A stretch of 64,000 nt of DNA from Liopterus haemorrhoidalis (lineage: Eukaryota; Arthropoda; Insecta; Coleoptera; Dytiscidae). Positions 54,018 to 64,000 of the stretch are shown in pieces. The stretch covers positions 40,396,606 to 40,460,605 of the forward strand of contig OZ020617.1 of the NCBI GenBank assembly GCA_963971575.1, read 5' to 3'. How positions within the stretch are numbered: the stretch's first letter is position 1; every line of letters starts with the position of its first letter. Both the position numbers and the translations under genes were made by a program. The notes under the pieces were generated by a model, which was not told the DNA's origin, ran no database searches, and saw nothing but the letters and a program-made list of their open reading frames with translations.

Positions 54018-54420
54018 TGTCATTTTTAGGGTTTTGTAGGTATGACCAAAAAACCCTTATACCGTCATTTTGTCGTCTGTCTGTCTGTCTGTCTGTTCGG
54101 TAAAAATTGTATCCAAACGGCTAAACCTAGGGAGTTGAAATTTGGCATGCTTATACAACTCTTTGACCCGCACATAGGAAAGCCCTTGGTACGTGGATTA
54201 ACGATCAAATTTTTATTTTTGCAAAATAAATTATTTTGAAGCGATTTTTGCCAAAATTGTGCAAAAAAAATTTTGTCCACACCCTGTAGCCCAGATGGTT
54301 TAAACTAAAAATCTGAAAAAATTCTAAGTAATATACATTTGTGTGAACCGGAATAGTACAACAGGAATTTTTGATCAGATTATGTTTTTGGAAAAAAACG
54401 CATTTTTTGTGATTTTTGGC
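54018..54420 (+). repeat. R-disp copy, best-preserved start
   Basis: The order is GGGTTTTGTAGGTATGACC, AAAAAACCCTTATACCGTC, (GTCT)n, TTGTATCCAAACGGCTAAAC, TTGAAATTTGGCATGCTTAT, then TAGCCCAGATGG, TTTAAACTAAAAATCTGAAA and GGAATTTTTGATCAGATTA. This is the fullest version of the family in the window. It is non-coding. Confidence 0.75.
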
Positions 54421-54449
54421 TAATAATGTACACAAGTTATAGCTTTGTA

Positions 54450-54560
54450 ACACGCCACACTGGAACGTGTATGCTGGTGTAGTGGTATTTGACGTTGATT
54501 TTTCAACCAAGTAACCCGATCCGGAAGGGATCGAACCCTGAGAGAAGAGACTATATATTT
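54450..54560 (+). mobile_element. tRNA-derived SINE fragment
   Basis: The A box GCTGGTGTAGTGGTATTTGA (about 54473) and B box GGGATCGAACCC (54526-54537) are followed by a T-run. The 5' part CACGCCACACTGGAACGTG may belong to it. The body is short and no flanking duplication was seen. Confidence 0.6.
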
Positions 54561-55440
54561 TTTTTTTTTCATTTTTATATTGTTTAAATTATTTTTTCAA
54601 AATTCTAGTTATATTTTGGCAAATGTTGCATTTAATTTTTAAAAGCTTAAATTTAATAATCAGTGGAAATTGTTTAAATTATAATTTAATTCTGTTTCAA
54701 TGTACACGAAATCAGAGGGGCGGAACTTATAACAACCAATGGAAGCCATAGGCGCAATTTTTAAAATTCTTAATGAACCTTGCTATATAAAAAAAAAATA
54801 CTGCACATATTTAGAAACCTAAATAATGGTATTAGGCGTTCGAATTAAAATTAACAAAAAAAATATTTTTTTAATAGTTTTCGCATCCAAAATAATCATC
54901 ATTCACTTACTAAGTACCTGCAAAACCCAGAAATGTGTGAAAATTCACACTTCACATCAATTTTTTTTTAAATAATTATGCATATCAGGTTATTAAGTAC
55001 ATATTTACTTACTCAGGTACTGTTATTTTGTTTTCAATCTACTTCCATCTATCTATAATTGTTAAAGGAAAAAATGTACCAAACTCCGTGGACTCGCATT
55101 ACTAAAAATGACTTCCAATAATTTATAAATAATATTAATCAAATTAACCAAATATTCAATTAAGTTTAAGAAAATTTGAACAGGCTTGCAAAATGCAGCC
55201 ACATAACTCTGCATAAAAAGAAAACACCAGGAAAAGAAAAATCATTTAAATATTTATTTGCATATTAAATCTTTTGACAAACAAAGAAAATATTACACTC
55301 AACAAAATAATCAATGATAATATAATTATTAATGATGTAATTATAATTTAAAAAAAAATCATCCATCTTACAATCACTTATATTAAAATAAGAATAAATT
55401 TAATTTTTGAATTATTCAAATATGTAAATTTCCCTCTTTT
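54560..55440. other. interior of the 1.6-kb hAT without a recognised gene
   Basis: AT-rich, with an inverse copy of the R-disp start phrase (TGCAAAACCCAGAAATGTGTGAAAATTCACAC at about 54917-54949). This suggests that a second, reversed R-disp end lies here. Confidence 0.5.
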
Positions 55441-55680
55441 GCGACATTTTTAAAGATTTTTCCCTTTTTCCCTTTGGCTCCTGAAATTCTCTGCGGCGAG
55501 GGAAAATTCCCTCCATCTGGCAACACTGTCTGAAATCCTCCTCGCCGTTCTCAGGTGACCCCCCCCCCACCCCCCGAGTGCTTTTCTAGAATATCTAGCC
55601 TTACACTATGAGACAAGGTTGGCACTGGTTTATATGAAGTGAAATTTGGGGCTAATGGAAACTGATAAAATAAGAACTAA

Positions 55681-55896
55681 CAGGGGCGCACACAAGGGGG
55701 GGTCCAAGGGGTCCTTTTTTTTTTGTTGCTCTTTACTTAAAATTTAGAAGTGAGGACCTTTTTTTTGCTCTTCACTTAAAATTTAGAAGGGAGGACCTTT
55801 TTTTTGCTCTTCACTTGAAATTGAAATGTTGCCGTGTGTTTATAAAAATTATGTATAATTGGATCCCCCCAAGTCAAAAATCTGTGTACGCCCCTG
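55681..55896. mobile_element. short hAT with AAGTGAGGACC-type array, TSD AGAACTAA
   Basis: Ends CAGGGGCGCACACA and TGTGTACGCCCCTG, with AGAACTAA at 55673-55680 and 55897-55904. Two palindromic units (AAGTGAGGACCTTTTTTTTGCTCTTCACTT) lie at 55735-55825. Confidence 0.93.
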
Positions 55897-55904
55897 AGAA
55901 CTAA

Positions 55905-56520
55905 ATAATATTAAAATTAACTAAAATTTGTCTTTTATTTCAATTGGTATTGATCCTAATTTTAATTTCATTTTTAAAATTACAAAATCAAATTACAAAA
56001 AACATATGATTTGATAACACATGATAATAGCGAATACCAGAGCATATTAGTGAAACAAACCATAACGTGTACAGTATTGATTTACAATTGAAGAAAAACT
56101 AATATTTAAACATTTAATATTTAAATGTGGTGTCGCGTGACAACAGGTTTACCACTTGACAACTAGAATTGAGTAACAGGTGGAACTAGCTGGACCAGTA
56201 ACACAGTTGCAAAATCATCTGTTAATGACCTTGAATGCTACTGATTCTTAGTAAAGATTATAATTGTTAATATAATCTGATTATCAAGTTATACGATTAT
56301 CAGATGTTTTCTGACGCTATTGTCTTCGAAAATTACGCTGTTAACTGTAATGGTGCGATTTTCTAAATATATAATAAGAAATAGAGTATCATCGTTGATA
56401 TGGTAACAAATCTTTATCACCATCTTCTTCAAGTGCTATCTCCAGGTCGAAACTTGGCTACAAATATAACATTTCTAATATTGGACATAGCAGCTCGAAA
56501 TATATAGGGTGTTTTTGGGA
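55905..56520. other. unassigned sequence
   Basis: No feature recognised; a TTTAATATTTAAATG palindromic stretch near 56110 is simple AT-rich DNA. Confidence 0.4.
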
Positions 56521-56529
56521 ACTCTTTAA

Positions 56530-57007
56530 CCCTTTGTGTCCTAGTATTCGCGCTGTGGGGACACCCATCAAATAATTTTTACTTAGATGACTGATGAATC
56601 TATGTCCTAACCCCATGCGTATATAGGTACACAAATGTGTCCTCTTTCACAAACAGCGCGTGTTTTTATGCAAATTCGTTCTAACAGCAACAGATTAACG
56701 TGTCCTTATAGCGGTTGTGTTCGTGAACTGTTTTCTATTGTTCTACATGCGACATAGGTCTATGCCTCAGTGGTGAAAAGAAATGTTTTGATTCATTTCA
56801 CTCTAGATAGATTTATTCATCTGTTATCAAATAAATAAGAAATAAGAAATTTTATTATGTTTTATTTTGACATTGATATTTGATGTGTCTCTAGACCTGT
56901 GTTTGAAAATTATATTACTTGCATATTCATATTTCAGAATTATGTGTTAATTCTATAATCTGTTTTTTTTTTTTTAATGCAATAAAATTAATTCCGGTGT
57001 CAAAGTG
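56530..57007. mobile_element. piggyBac-like MITE, TTAA TSD
   Basis: CCCTTTGTGTCC at the left and GGTGTCAAAGTG at the right are a short imperfect inverted repeat directly flanked by TTAA (56526-56529, 57008-57011), as in piggyBac insertions. It is non-coding, 478 bp. The short worn repeat keeps confidence moderate. Confidence 0.65.
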
Positions 57008-57011
57008 TTAA

Positions 57012-57418
57012 GCATTGCTAACCTCTTTTTTATAAGAGATACGAAGGAGGTTAAATTAGGAAAGATTATGTATTTTACTCTACAAATAAGAATATTAAAT
57101 TGGAAAATCAATTGAATATTAACAATCAAATAAGTACATAGTTCTTCAGGATTTCTGAATCGCAAAGCGATAGTACATATACTATATAATATTTCTACAT
57201 TAATAATAAACGAATTATTTCCAAAATGTACATTTTTTAAATGAAATCCTATATCTTTTTAGACGATAGTCGTCACTCTGTCTATCGACTAAAAAATGTA
57301 TTTTTCTTTAATAAATCTTAAGGGCACTATTTGTCTAAACCCAGCATAAAATAAGTTATTATAAGAATTGATTAAACAAGTATACCCCAAGAAAAACAAG
57401 TATAATCTCTAGATTCCA
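57012..57418. other. unassigned sequence
   Basis: No supported feature; GACGATAGTCGTC near 57263 is a small palindrome. Confidence 0.4.
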
Positions 57419-57540
57419 TAGCCACCTATTTTAATCATATGAATTAAATGGTAAAAATTAGGTCTTTTTATTATTTTTTATTTATTTATAACAAGTTATT
57501 AAAACTTGATTAATTTCATTTTAATAAATTGGTGGCTATG
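57419..57540. repeat. 122-bp inverted-repeat unit
   Basis: CATAGCCACCTATTTTAATC at the left and TAAATTGGTGGCTATG at the right are inverted repeats around an AT-rich centre. No target duplication is evident. It is probably a small MITE. Confidence 0.55.
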
Positions 57541-57722
57541 ACATATGGAGATTATATTTGTTTTACTTAGGATATACCATGTGTTCAAAAAGAAATTACA
57601 TAACAGTTGGCTGTGGAAAAATAAAATAATGTGTACTGCAAGCTTTAACTGTCAATTAATTAACTGTCATTACTGTTGTTGTCATAAGTTTCTATTGAAA
57701 ATTCAATTAAGCTACAATTATA

Positions 57723-57961
57723 ATGGTTTTTAAAATAGAACACAAAAAAATTATGATTGAATCATATATTCGAAATGGTGTTCGAGTGAACGGCGAATGT
57801 ACAAGACTCCTATTCACAATATCGAGGAACTGCAAAACAGAATTACCGAACAGTTTACCAATATAACTCCTCAAATTCTTATAAATGCTTTTAATAGTAT
57901 GAAAAGACGAGTAAATTTGTGTGTGCAGGAAAACGGTGGTCATTTTGAACAGCTTTTTTAG
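57723..57961 (+). pseudogene. mariner-type transposase with its middle deleted
   Basis: The frame opens MVFKIEHKKIMIESYIRNGVRVNGE, a typical N-terminal HTH start of insect mariner/Tc-type transposases. With a one-base shift it continues at once as YKTPIHNIEELQNRITEQFT, then SMKRRVNLCVQENGGHFEQLF and stop, the typical C-terminus. About 250 residues holding the whole DDE/D domain are missing. The preserved ends suggest an internal deletion derivative whose terminal repeats I could not fix. Confidence 0.78.
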
Positions 57962-57964
57962 TAT

Positions 57965-58529
57965 GCGATAGACTAAAAAAATAAGTTTAAAATAATTATT
58001 ATTTGAATTATTTCGTTTATTTGATGTTTAATTGTTTTTACAATTTAAAATTCTTATTTTTAAAGTAAAATAAATAAATTATAGATGTATAATAGTGTTT
58101 TATTGATTATTTTATCTCCTATCTTTAGCTTCGTTTGAAAATATCAAGATTGGTAGTTTTTCTTTTTGTACCGATAACAATTATTTTAATAAATTTCCTT
58201 ACGCCATGTAAGCCTCCTTCTTTAGTCTTTTTATTCAATGGGTATAATAATCCTAAAGGAATTTATAATTAGATATTACATTTTCTTCGCGTTTTCATAC
58301 AGCGACAACTATATTTGGGGATTCTCTTTTTAAATTTTATATATTTTTAAAAAGGGACTGAAATTTGCGACACATAAAATGTAAGCCTTGCGGTAAATTC
58401 ACCACTGCGACCCAATTCACAATTTTTCTTGACGAATTTTCTATTTTTTAAAATACATATAAGTGGAGAGGTACTCATTTTTTCCTTCTTACCCCAGGCA
58501 TTAAACTTGCTAGATACGTTTCTGGTGTT
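57965..58529. other. unassigned sequence
   Basis: No supported feature. This is the pre-insertion flank of the hAT copy at 58538. Confidence 0.4.
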
Positions 58530-59044
58530 GTCGTTACCAGTGGCGGCTGAGACAGGGAGGCGCTGGGACAGTGACCTCCTAAAAATTTTTAGTAAAAAAG
58601 CTAAATTTAATACTTTATTTATCACTTCTTTAAAATTGCATTAAAGTAGCTAGATATATCTGCATATTTTTATTTTTATTATTTCTTATTCAAAGATTTT
58701 TCATATAAATGTTAGATTTAAAAAATTTAAATCAAGACAACAACGCTCGGAAGGACACTCCATGGAGTGTCCCAAGATACAGCGTTGCCACATGCAATAT
58801 CTAATGTTTTTATCTACATATGTAGCAAAAATTTATTAGTAACGGCAACAGCGGCGAAGATTAGTGTTGTATGTATTAGTAAATTACGGCCGGTGTCCCG
58901 TAACTTAGTTCGGTCGTTGTGATTTGTGACAAGTACTTAAACGTGAAAATGAATCGAATGAAGCACGTTAGTTTTATTAAAATATACTGCATAATTTAAT
59001 AAAACTAACGTGCTTAGCTATGAAACAAAATTATTAATAAAAAA

Positions 59045-59690
59045 TCAGCTGTGGCCACCACAGGACCGACCGCCATTATAAAGTACTTGTATAAAATATA
59101 TTCTAGCAGCAGAGTAGAAATAACTTGGCCTAATATTTTCTAACAGAGATATTATTTATCATGACCATGGAAACGTTACATATAAGTATGAACATTTGAG
59201 ACTTTTTAAAAAAATTTACAAAAATTTACGACAAATTTTTCGAAATTTTTCGTTTCATCAAAAAACACCTCAAATAAAAGTTATTAGTTATTGCATTTAT
59301 AGCAACTTTTGTTAAATAAATTTTTTCGAAATATTTTTCTGTTGCTAAATATTTGCAAAAATCTTAAAATCGACACGAGTAAACTCCCATTTTTAGTCAA
59401 CCGATTTTTACCAAAAGTGGATCAACTCGTGCCATTGAGGCCAGAAGCTTAAATATGAAGTTTCATAAAAATCCTTTTAGCCGAATTTGCTCTACACGTG
59501 TACACAGAGAGACAGGCGGACGGACGGACAGACAGACGGACAGATGGACAGACGGACGGACAGACAGACCGACAGATATCATGCTAAAAATAGTCAAAAC
59601 GTTATGTAGGGACCTCAATTCGTGGAGATCCATCGAAATCTCGAAATCGGTATGATCACAATACCTCCCTTATATATGTTGGCGGTCGGT
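59045..59690 (+). repeat. R-core in hAT copy 2
   Basis: Same boundaries as at 809-1445, with a longer GACA/GACGG microsatellite (about 59504-59575). Confidence 0.8.
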
Positions 59691-59693
59691 AAA

Positions 59694-60030
59694 AATATGG
59701 GTCCTCATCGGCCAAAATTGAATATTTCCCAACAGGATAAAAATGGAAATAGAACATTTAATAGAAAGTTTAGTGAAAAACAATATTTAAATACAAGTTG
59801 GTTGTGTGGATGTGATAAATCAATGTTTTTTTTTTTTTTTGTTTTGTTTCTTGTGTTTGATTTGCTCATCAGACGCATATGAAATAAAGACAGTAAATAG
59901 TGTTAAAGATATTAAACATTTCAAAGATAAAGTTCTTAAACATAATGTGTCTCATAAACATATGCATTATTCGGTCAAATTTGCCATGCTGGGATCGGTA
60001 AATATATATCTAATATTTAAATACATGTGA
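59694..60030 (+). pseudogene. hAT transposase N-terminal remnant, copy 2
   Basis: MGPHRPKLNISQQ, SWLCGCDKS, a T-run, then CLICSSDAYEIKTVNS to FAMLGSVNI. As in copy 1 the T-run breaks the TTF-type finger, and the QLD...HN end is lost in a deletion. The shared T-run shows that the damage predates the spread of both copies. Confidence 0.68.
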
Positions 60031-60349
60031 ATATGTGTAGGTATCTGCTTAATTAATAACCAAATATGTTATGTTTCTGACTACAAAGCATTGTCTTAAT
60101 AATATTGCAATTTTAATAATAATAATAATAATAATAGAAGTAATAACTACAAAAATGATAATAATAATATTGACCATAAATCTTAATAAAAGTGCCAGAT
60201 TTGTCAGTTTTTCTAGTTGCAGATCATATTTTCAGGTATTTTTTATTTATTTACTTTTTATCGTATAACTATATTTTAATAGATATATATGGGAAAAAAA
60301 GTGTCCCCCCAAATATTTTACTCACCAGCCGCTACTGGTCGTTACCCTG

Positions 60350-61030
60350 CTTTTAAGTAGTCTCATTCACATTATCTTTAAAATAGTTTTATGATCGCCA
60401 ACTTTAAAAGACGCCGCAGGAAGAAGAAGATCAATTATCGTAATAATAGAGAGAGTAAATACCGTATAAGAGAAAGGTTATAGGAGTCATCTCATAATGA
60501 AATCACCTGATATAACATGTGTATTTTTAATATTTTTTTATAATTTGCATAAGTAGTTTTCCTTTCCTCTAGCATAGTATCAAATATTTATTTATTATGC
60601 ATATTATTTGCTTGGAAATAATTTTGTTTATAAAAAAAGGAATTACAAAATTATTGAGTAATTATCTTTATTTATTAAAGTTATGTTTTTATAATTTTGT
60701 TGACGTGGCATTAAGATTTTTAAAATATTCCATAATATTTTAGTGATATTATTAAATATTTTTATTTTGTTTACATATGTTTTTTGGTGGACTTTATATT
60801 TAGTTATCATATTCGGGGTCAGACATTTTGCCATTTGCCTTAGTTTAATTCACTAGGCCGCTGATATGTAAGTCTTTAAAAAATTAACAGATGGCAGAGT
60901 TCTTCCATAAATTAGATACTGATTTTTTCGAAATTTGGAAAATTTCGTAGTAATTTCTAATACTATCAAATACAACTTTTCTGCAATGACTACTCGAAAT
61001 GGTATTTGAAAGCAAGATAAGGATAGCCTT
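60350..61030. other. unassigned sequence
   Basis: Continuation of the site into which hAT copy 2 inserted; AT-rich, with no recognised gene or repeat end. Confidence 0.4.
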
Positions 61031-61033
61031 AAG

Positions 61034-61440
61034 TAGTGGTGTGGCGGATATCCGCATCCGTATTCGTATCGGGGGATAATCCGCAAGAAATAAAATCCGT
61101 ATCCGTAGGCTATATAGACATCTAGAAGTTTTCTATCGAGTCGCAAGTGACAAAAATCTAAATCTACTAAATAAGTACAAAGTCCATTTTTACCGTAAAC
61201 ACATGTTCATGCTAGTACACATGTAACATTATAAACGAGTTTACTCATTTGTTCACATGTACTAAAACATGCACCGATTTATTTAATTTTGCATTTTTGT
61301 TAATAAAATCACGTTTTAAGCATGTGCGTGCCGCAGAAATAGTCGTATACGGTCTGCGGACTGTAGTTTTGCTCACCCATCTCGAACATTTCCCCGAGGT
61401 CAAGATTCTTGGAGTTTTCCTTGGACTACCATACTTTAGA
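61034..61440. repeat. hAT left-end fragment and unassigned sequence
   Basis: GTAGTGGTGTGGCGGATATCCGCATCCG at 61034, with ATCCG/CGGAT repeats to about 61100, is typical of one hAT end type. No right end was found. Frames at 61245-61593 overlap on both strands without motifs and are not called. Confidence 0.5.
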
Positions 61441-61441
61441 C

Positions 61442-62126
61442 CAGGCATGTGCAACCGCTTGCCGCAAGCCTTCGGGCCGGGTCCTGCCCGTTGCTTCATT
61501 TTGTCCGGCCCGCGAAAACTATCCAAAATCCCATTGCATCTGGCCCGTGAGTATATCTTTGTTTTCAGAGATCAAATGCGGTTAAACGGTTGATGTTGGT
61601 GTGGCACAAGTTCCACTTTCTGTGCAAATGGAACTACTTGAACTACAGGAGAACTCAGATTTGAAGTAAAAAATTAATGATATTTCACTAATTGAGTTTT
61701 AGAAGGAATATTTCCTAGTTGACACCTACAAATGAGAGCAGTTATTTTCTCGGTTAAAGTTTGTTAAATGAAAAACAAAGACGCGAATAACGGATTCATA
61801 CCTAGAAAACACGTTGCGTGTTGCTACATCAGTTGTTTCCCCGAACATTGAGAAAATTGTGAGCAATATGAAGTCCCAACCGTCCCATTAAAATTAATGA
61901 AACATTTTGTTCTTATTTAACAAAATTTATGCATTATAAATTTTTTTAAAAATTTTTCTTGTGTTTTTTTTTTCTGAAGTTAGAAAATTTAGAATGTTTT
62001 ATTTTTTTATAATGAAGACAATATCAGTGAAGTAATTCTAAAAAATGATCCTTAAAAAATTCTGTCCCGCGAATTTATTTCGGTTTGCTATTCGGCCCTC
62101 GGTCTTTTGGAAATTGCACATGTCTG
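61442..62126. mobile_element. hAT, TSD CT(T/G)TAGAC
   Basis: Ends CAGGCATGTGCAAC and TTGCACATGTCTG, with CTTTAGAC at 61434-61441 and CTGTAGAC at 62127-62134 (7 of 8). GGGCCGGG/GGCCCG motifs lie inside the left end. No transposase domain is recognisable in its 685 bp. Confidence 0.85.
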
Positions 62127-62189
62127 CTGTAGACTTAGATTGAGTCTTCTCCTCATCTCATGAATAGATTTGCCACTTAGCGTCCCTCA

Positions 62190-62480
62190 GGCCCTAAGAC
62201 AAAAAAATTGATGTGAAGTGCGAATTTTTCACACATTTCAGCAGAGACGGATTAACGGCGGGCGCACCGGGCGCGCGCCCTGGACCCCACCTCTAAAGGG
62301 CCCCGCAAAAACCTAACTTTACACTTTTTTCTAATTGAGGGGCCCAATATTTTTTCTGCGCCCGGGGCCTTAACTGACCTAAATCCGCCACTGCATTTCA
62401 GGGTTTTGTATGTATTTCATAACTATAAATGATTTATTTCTATTTGATACCTTAAAAACAAAAGAATCGCAACATATAAT
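62190..62480 (+). repeat. R-disp start, split by a short hAT
   Basis: AAAATTGATGTGAAGTGCGAATTTTTCACACATTTCAG is followed, after the hAT, by GGGTTTTGTATGTAT, as at the start of the copy near 54018 and its mirror at 54917-54965. Confidence 0.7.
62242..62393. mobile_element. short hAT, TSD CATTTCAG
   Basis: Ends CAGAGACGGATTAACGG and CCTAAATCCGCCACTG, with CATTTCAG at 62234-62241 and 62394-62401. It is 152 bp and non-coding, with CGGGCGCGCGCCC just inside the left end. Confidence 0.9.
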
Positions 62481-62489
62481 AGTATAATA

Positions 62490-63060
62490 CAACTGAACAC
62501 TAGTGTGTTATTCAAAACTCAGTTCTCGGCCGTTAAAATTTATTTATTATATTTTTTATTTAAAAAAAAAAAAGAAACGCACTATGTTAGCTACAAATAC
62601 AAAAAATCCATAACATTATTAGCCATGAATTAAAAAAATAATGAATTTTGTAAAAAACACAAAAATTGCAATATTTTCCAAAATCAACAGTTTTTTCGAC
62701 AATCAGTTTTATTCGTTATTTAAGAACTAAGAGCTTCCATTTAATTTTTTTAAATAAAATTTAAATAATTTGCCAGATATCGCAGCGTTTTTTTTTTTTC
62801 TGCATTTGCTTCGTATTCAAGGCTTCATTAGATTAATAAGAAATATATTATAGTGTAGAGTGTAGTGTGGTGTGGTGTGAGTAACTCAGTTCGCAACTAT
62901 TAAAAAAATATATGGTATATATAATTTCCTTAATATTTTTAATCCAAAAAAAAAAAAAAAAATACACGCACTGTCTTAGCTATAAATACAAAAAATACAT
63001 AACATTATTAGCCATAATTTAACCATGAATTAAAAAATAATTATAATTAATTTTGTCAAA
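62490..63060. other. AT-rich sequence with a diverged internal duplication
   Basis: The block TATAATTTATTTATTAT / AAAAAAAGAAACGCACTATGTTAGCTA...ATAACATTATTAGCCAT at 62540-62640 recurs at 62925-63035 (ACGCACTGTCTTAGCTATAAATAC and ATAACATTATTAGCCAT). This is a direct repeat with a period of about 385 bp. It probably forms part of the R-disp tandem organisation. Confidence 0.6.
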
Positions 63061-63079
63061 ACACAAAAACTGCCATATT

Positions 63080-63500
63080 TTTCAAAAACACAATCTGATC
63101 AAAAATTCCTCCCGGCCCAGATTAATATACATTACCTATAATTTTTTCAGATTTTTATTTTAACCCCCTTGGGCAACAGAGTGCGGGACAAGAACTTTTG
63201 TACATTTTTGAATAAATTCGTGCTAAAAGAAACGAATTTAAAAAAACTATCTATCGTTCATTAATCTACGTTTCAAGAGCTTTCTTTTGATACCATACAA
63301 TAAACTTTAAATATATATGTTTTTTATCAACGACACAAAACAATCGACATTTTTCGAAAAACTTATCTGATCAAAAATTCCGGTTGAACTATTCCGGCTC
63401 CCATCAATGTTCATTACGGAGATTTTGTTTAGATTTTTAGATCAATACCTTTGGGAGATAGGGTAGGAGACAAAAGTTTTTTGAAACATTTGATATCCAA
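63080..63500 (-). repeat. R-disp copy with two tandem units
   Basis: On the reverse strand the phrases GGAATTTTTGATCAGAT and AATGAACATTGATGGGAGCC occur twice (63090-63140 and 63365-63415), about 280 bp apart. This supports a tandem-unit structure for the family. Confidence 0.65.
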
Positions 63501-63668
63501 TAAAAAAAAATGTTTTTCAAAAATTAAAATTTGTTTGTTCACGCATTCAGAGGTTTCATTTGGTAGGCCACCCAAAATTAAAAAAAAATATATTTCTTTT
63601 TTTATTAAATAAGTAACGGGACGCCACTGATCCCAGTTTTGTTAGTGCGAAGGGATGAAGGTTGCTAA

Positions 63669-63925
63669 CAGAGCCGCAGTAAGGGGGGGTGGAGGGGGCG
63701 ACGGCCCCTAGCGCACTAAGGAAAAGGGCGCCGACGAGCTTGACGGGGCGCCACATTGCGAAGGTGAGGACCTTTTTTTTTTGCTCATCACTTGGATTTT
63801 GGGAGGTGAGGACCTTTTTTTTTGCTCATCACTTGGATTTTGGGAAGTGAGGACCACCTTTTTTTTGCCAAGGGCGCCGAAACCCAGTTTTGCCCCTAGC
63901 GCAAGTTTTCCTTACTGTGGCTATG
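63669..63925. mobile_element. short hAT with AAGTGAGGACC-type array
   Basis: Ends CAGAGCCGCAGTAAGG and CCTTACTGTGGCTATG, with GTTGCTAA at 63661-63668 and GTTGCTAT at 63926-63933 (7 of 8). Palindromic units (GGTGAGGACCTTTTTTTTTGCTCATCACTTGG) lie at 63760-63865. Confidence 0.85.
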
Positions 63926-64000
63926 GTTGCTATGGTTACGAGGTGGTTGATTGTGCGTTGAATGTTGAAACGTCAAAAAATACAAAACTATTTTATCTAT

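Larger units (their letters stand above)
53900..55528. mobile_element. 1.6-kb hAT, TSD TCTGAAAT
   Basis: Ends CAGTGTTGCCAGAT and ATCTGGCAACACTG are perfect inverted repeats, with TCTGAAAT at 53892-53899 and 55529-55536. TTTCCCT motifs are repeated near both ends (53928-53990 and 55430-55515), a likely subterminal array. It hosts an R-disp copy and a SINE. No transposase is recognised. Confidence 0.93.
58538..60337 (+). mobile_element. hAT element, copy 2 (TTF-finger type), 8-bp TSD
   Basis: Ends CAGTGGCGGCT and AGCCGCTACTG, with an exact duplication GTCGTTAC at 58530-58537 and 60338-60345. It has the palindrome, R-core and transposase remnant of copy 1 in the same order and is nearly identical by eye. 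The differences are few substitutions, small microsatellite changes and a deletion of about 60 bp near 60005. The 1800-bp element is non-autonomous; orientation is set by the remnant. Confidence 0.94.

Noticed and set aside
61245..61593. Overlapping frames of 93 and 114 codons on opposite strands
   Set aside because: Neither has a recognisable domain, and both run across the left boundary of the hAT at 61442.

Overview
This is a stretch of an AT-rich animal genome, most likely an arthropod and probably an insect. The clues are 51-55 bp introns with canonical GT/AG ends, abundant mariner/Tc1, hAT, PIF/Harbinger, ISL2EU-like and Tigger/pogo DNA transposons, I-like and CR1/Jockey-like LINEs, tRNA-derived SINEs and a Penelope-like trace. 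The species cannot be told from the sequence. There is no sign of bacterial, organellar or viral coding organisation, and no CRISPR or rRNA.

One host gene can be read with confidence. A five-exon gene at 6743-11851 (+) encodes a 248-residue origin recognition complex subunit 6 (ORC6). Its frame is open and its splice sites are canonical. Three introns are 51-55 bp. The fourth (intron 3, 7283-11484) is 4.2 kb and almost wholly made of transposons: a mariner split by a hAT and a SINE, then an unclassified dispersed repeat carrying two more hATs.

Nearly all the rest is nested mobile DNA. Left of ORC6 (1-6210) are two mariner copies: the first is split by a 1.85-kb hAT, the second by three hATs, one of which holds a Tigger/pogo element. 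From 11.97 to 14.8 kb lie a solo LTR, a mariner fragment, a Penelope-like remnant with a hammerhead-like motif, and an ISL2EU-like element in which the starts of a THAP transposase and a second, YqaJ-type protein converge on a deletion junction. 14.8-22.2 kb is mostly old, unrecognisable sequence with transposon ends. 22.2-31.5 kb holds three LINE remnants, a four-level nest of transposons (22935-24640), a SINE and a long (AAAT)n LINE tail. 31.5-48.2 kb is a field of short non-autonomous hAT, Harbinger and Tc1-type elements with a decayed mariner (38505-39800) and an I-like LINE end. 48.2-57.0 kb has two further LINE remnants interrupted by MITEs, a Tigger and hATs, plus a piggyBac-like MITE. 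57.7-64 kb holds an internally deleted mariner-type gene, a second full copy of the 1.8-kb hAT (58538-60337) and more short hATs.

The commonest theme is the hAT superfamily: more than 20 insertions can be delimited to the base by a CAG...CTG-type inverted repeat and a matching 8-bp target duplication. Several of these families share internal palindromic arrays built on AAGTGAGGACC. No host operon, regulatory circuit or defence system was found. The items most worth a second look are the ISL2EU derivative, the palindromic arrays, the repeat core shared by unrelated hATs, the doubly hit target site at 4602-5787, and the transposon-packed ORC6 intron.
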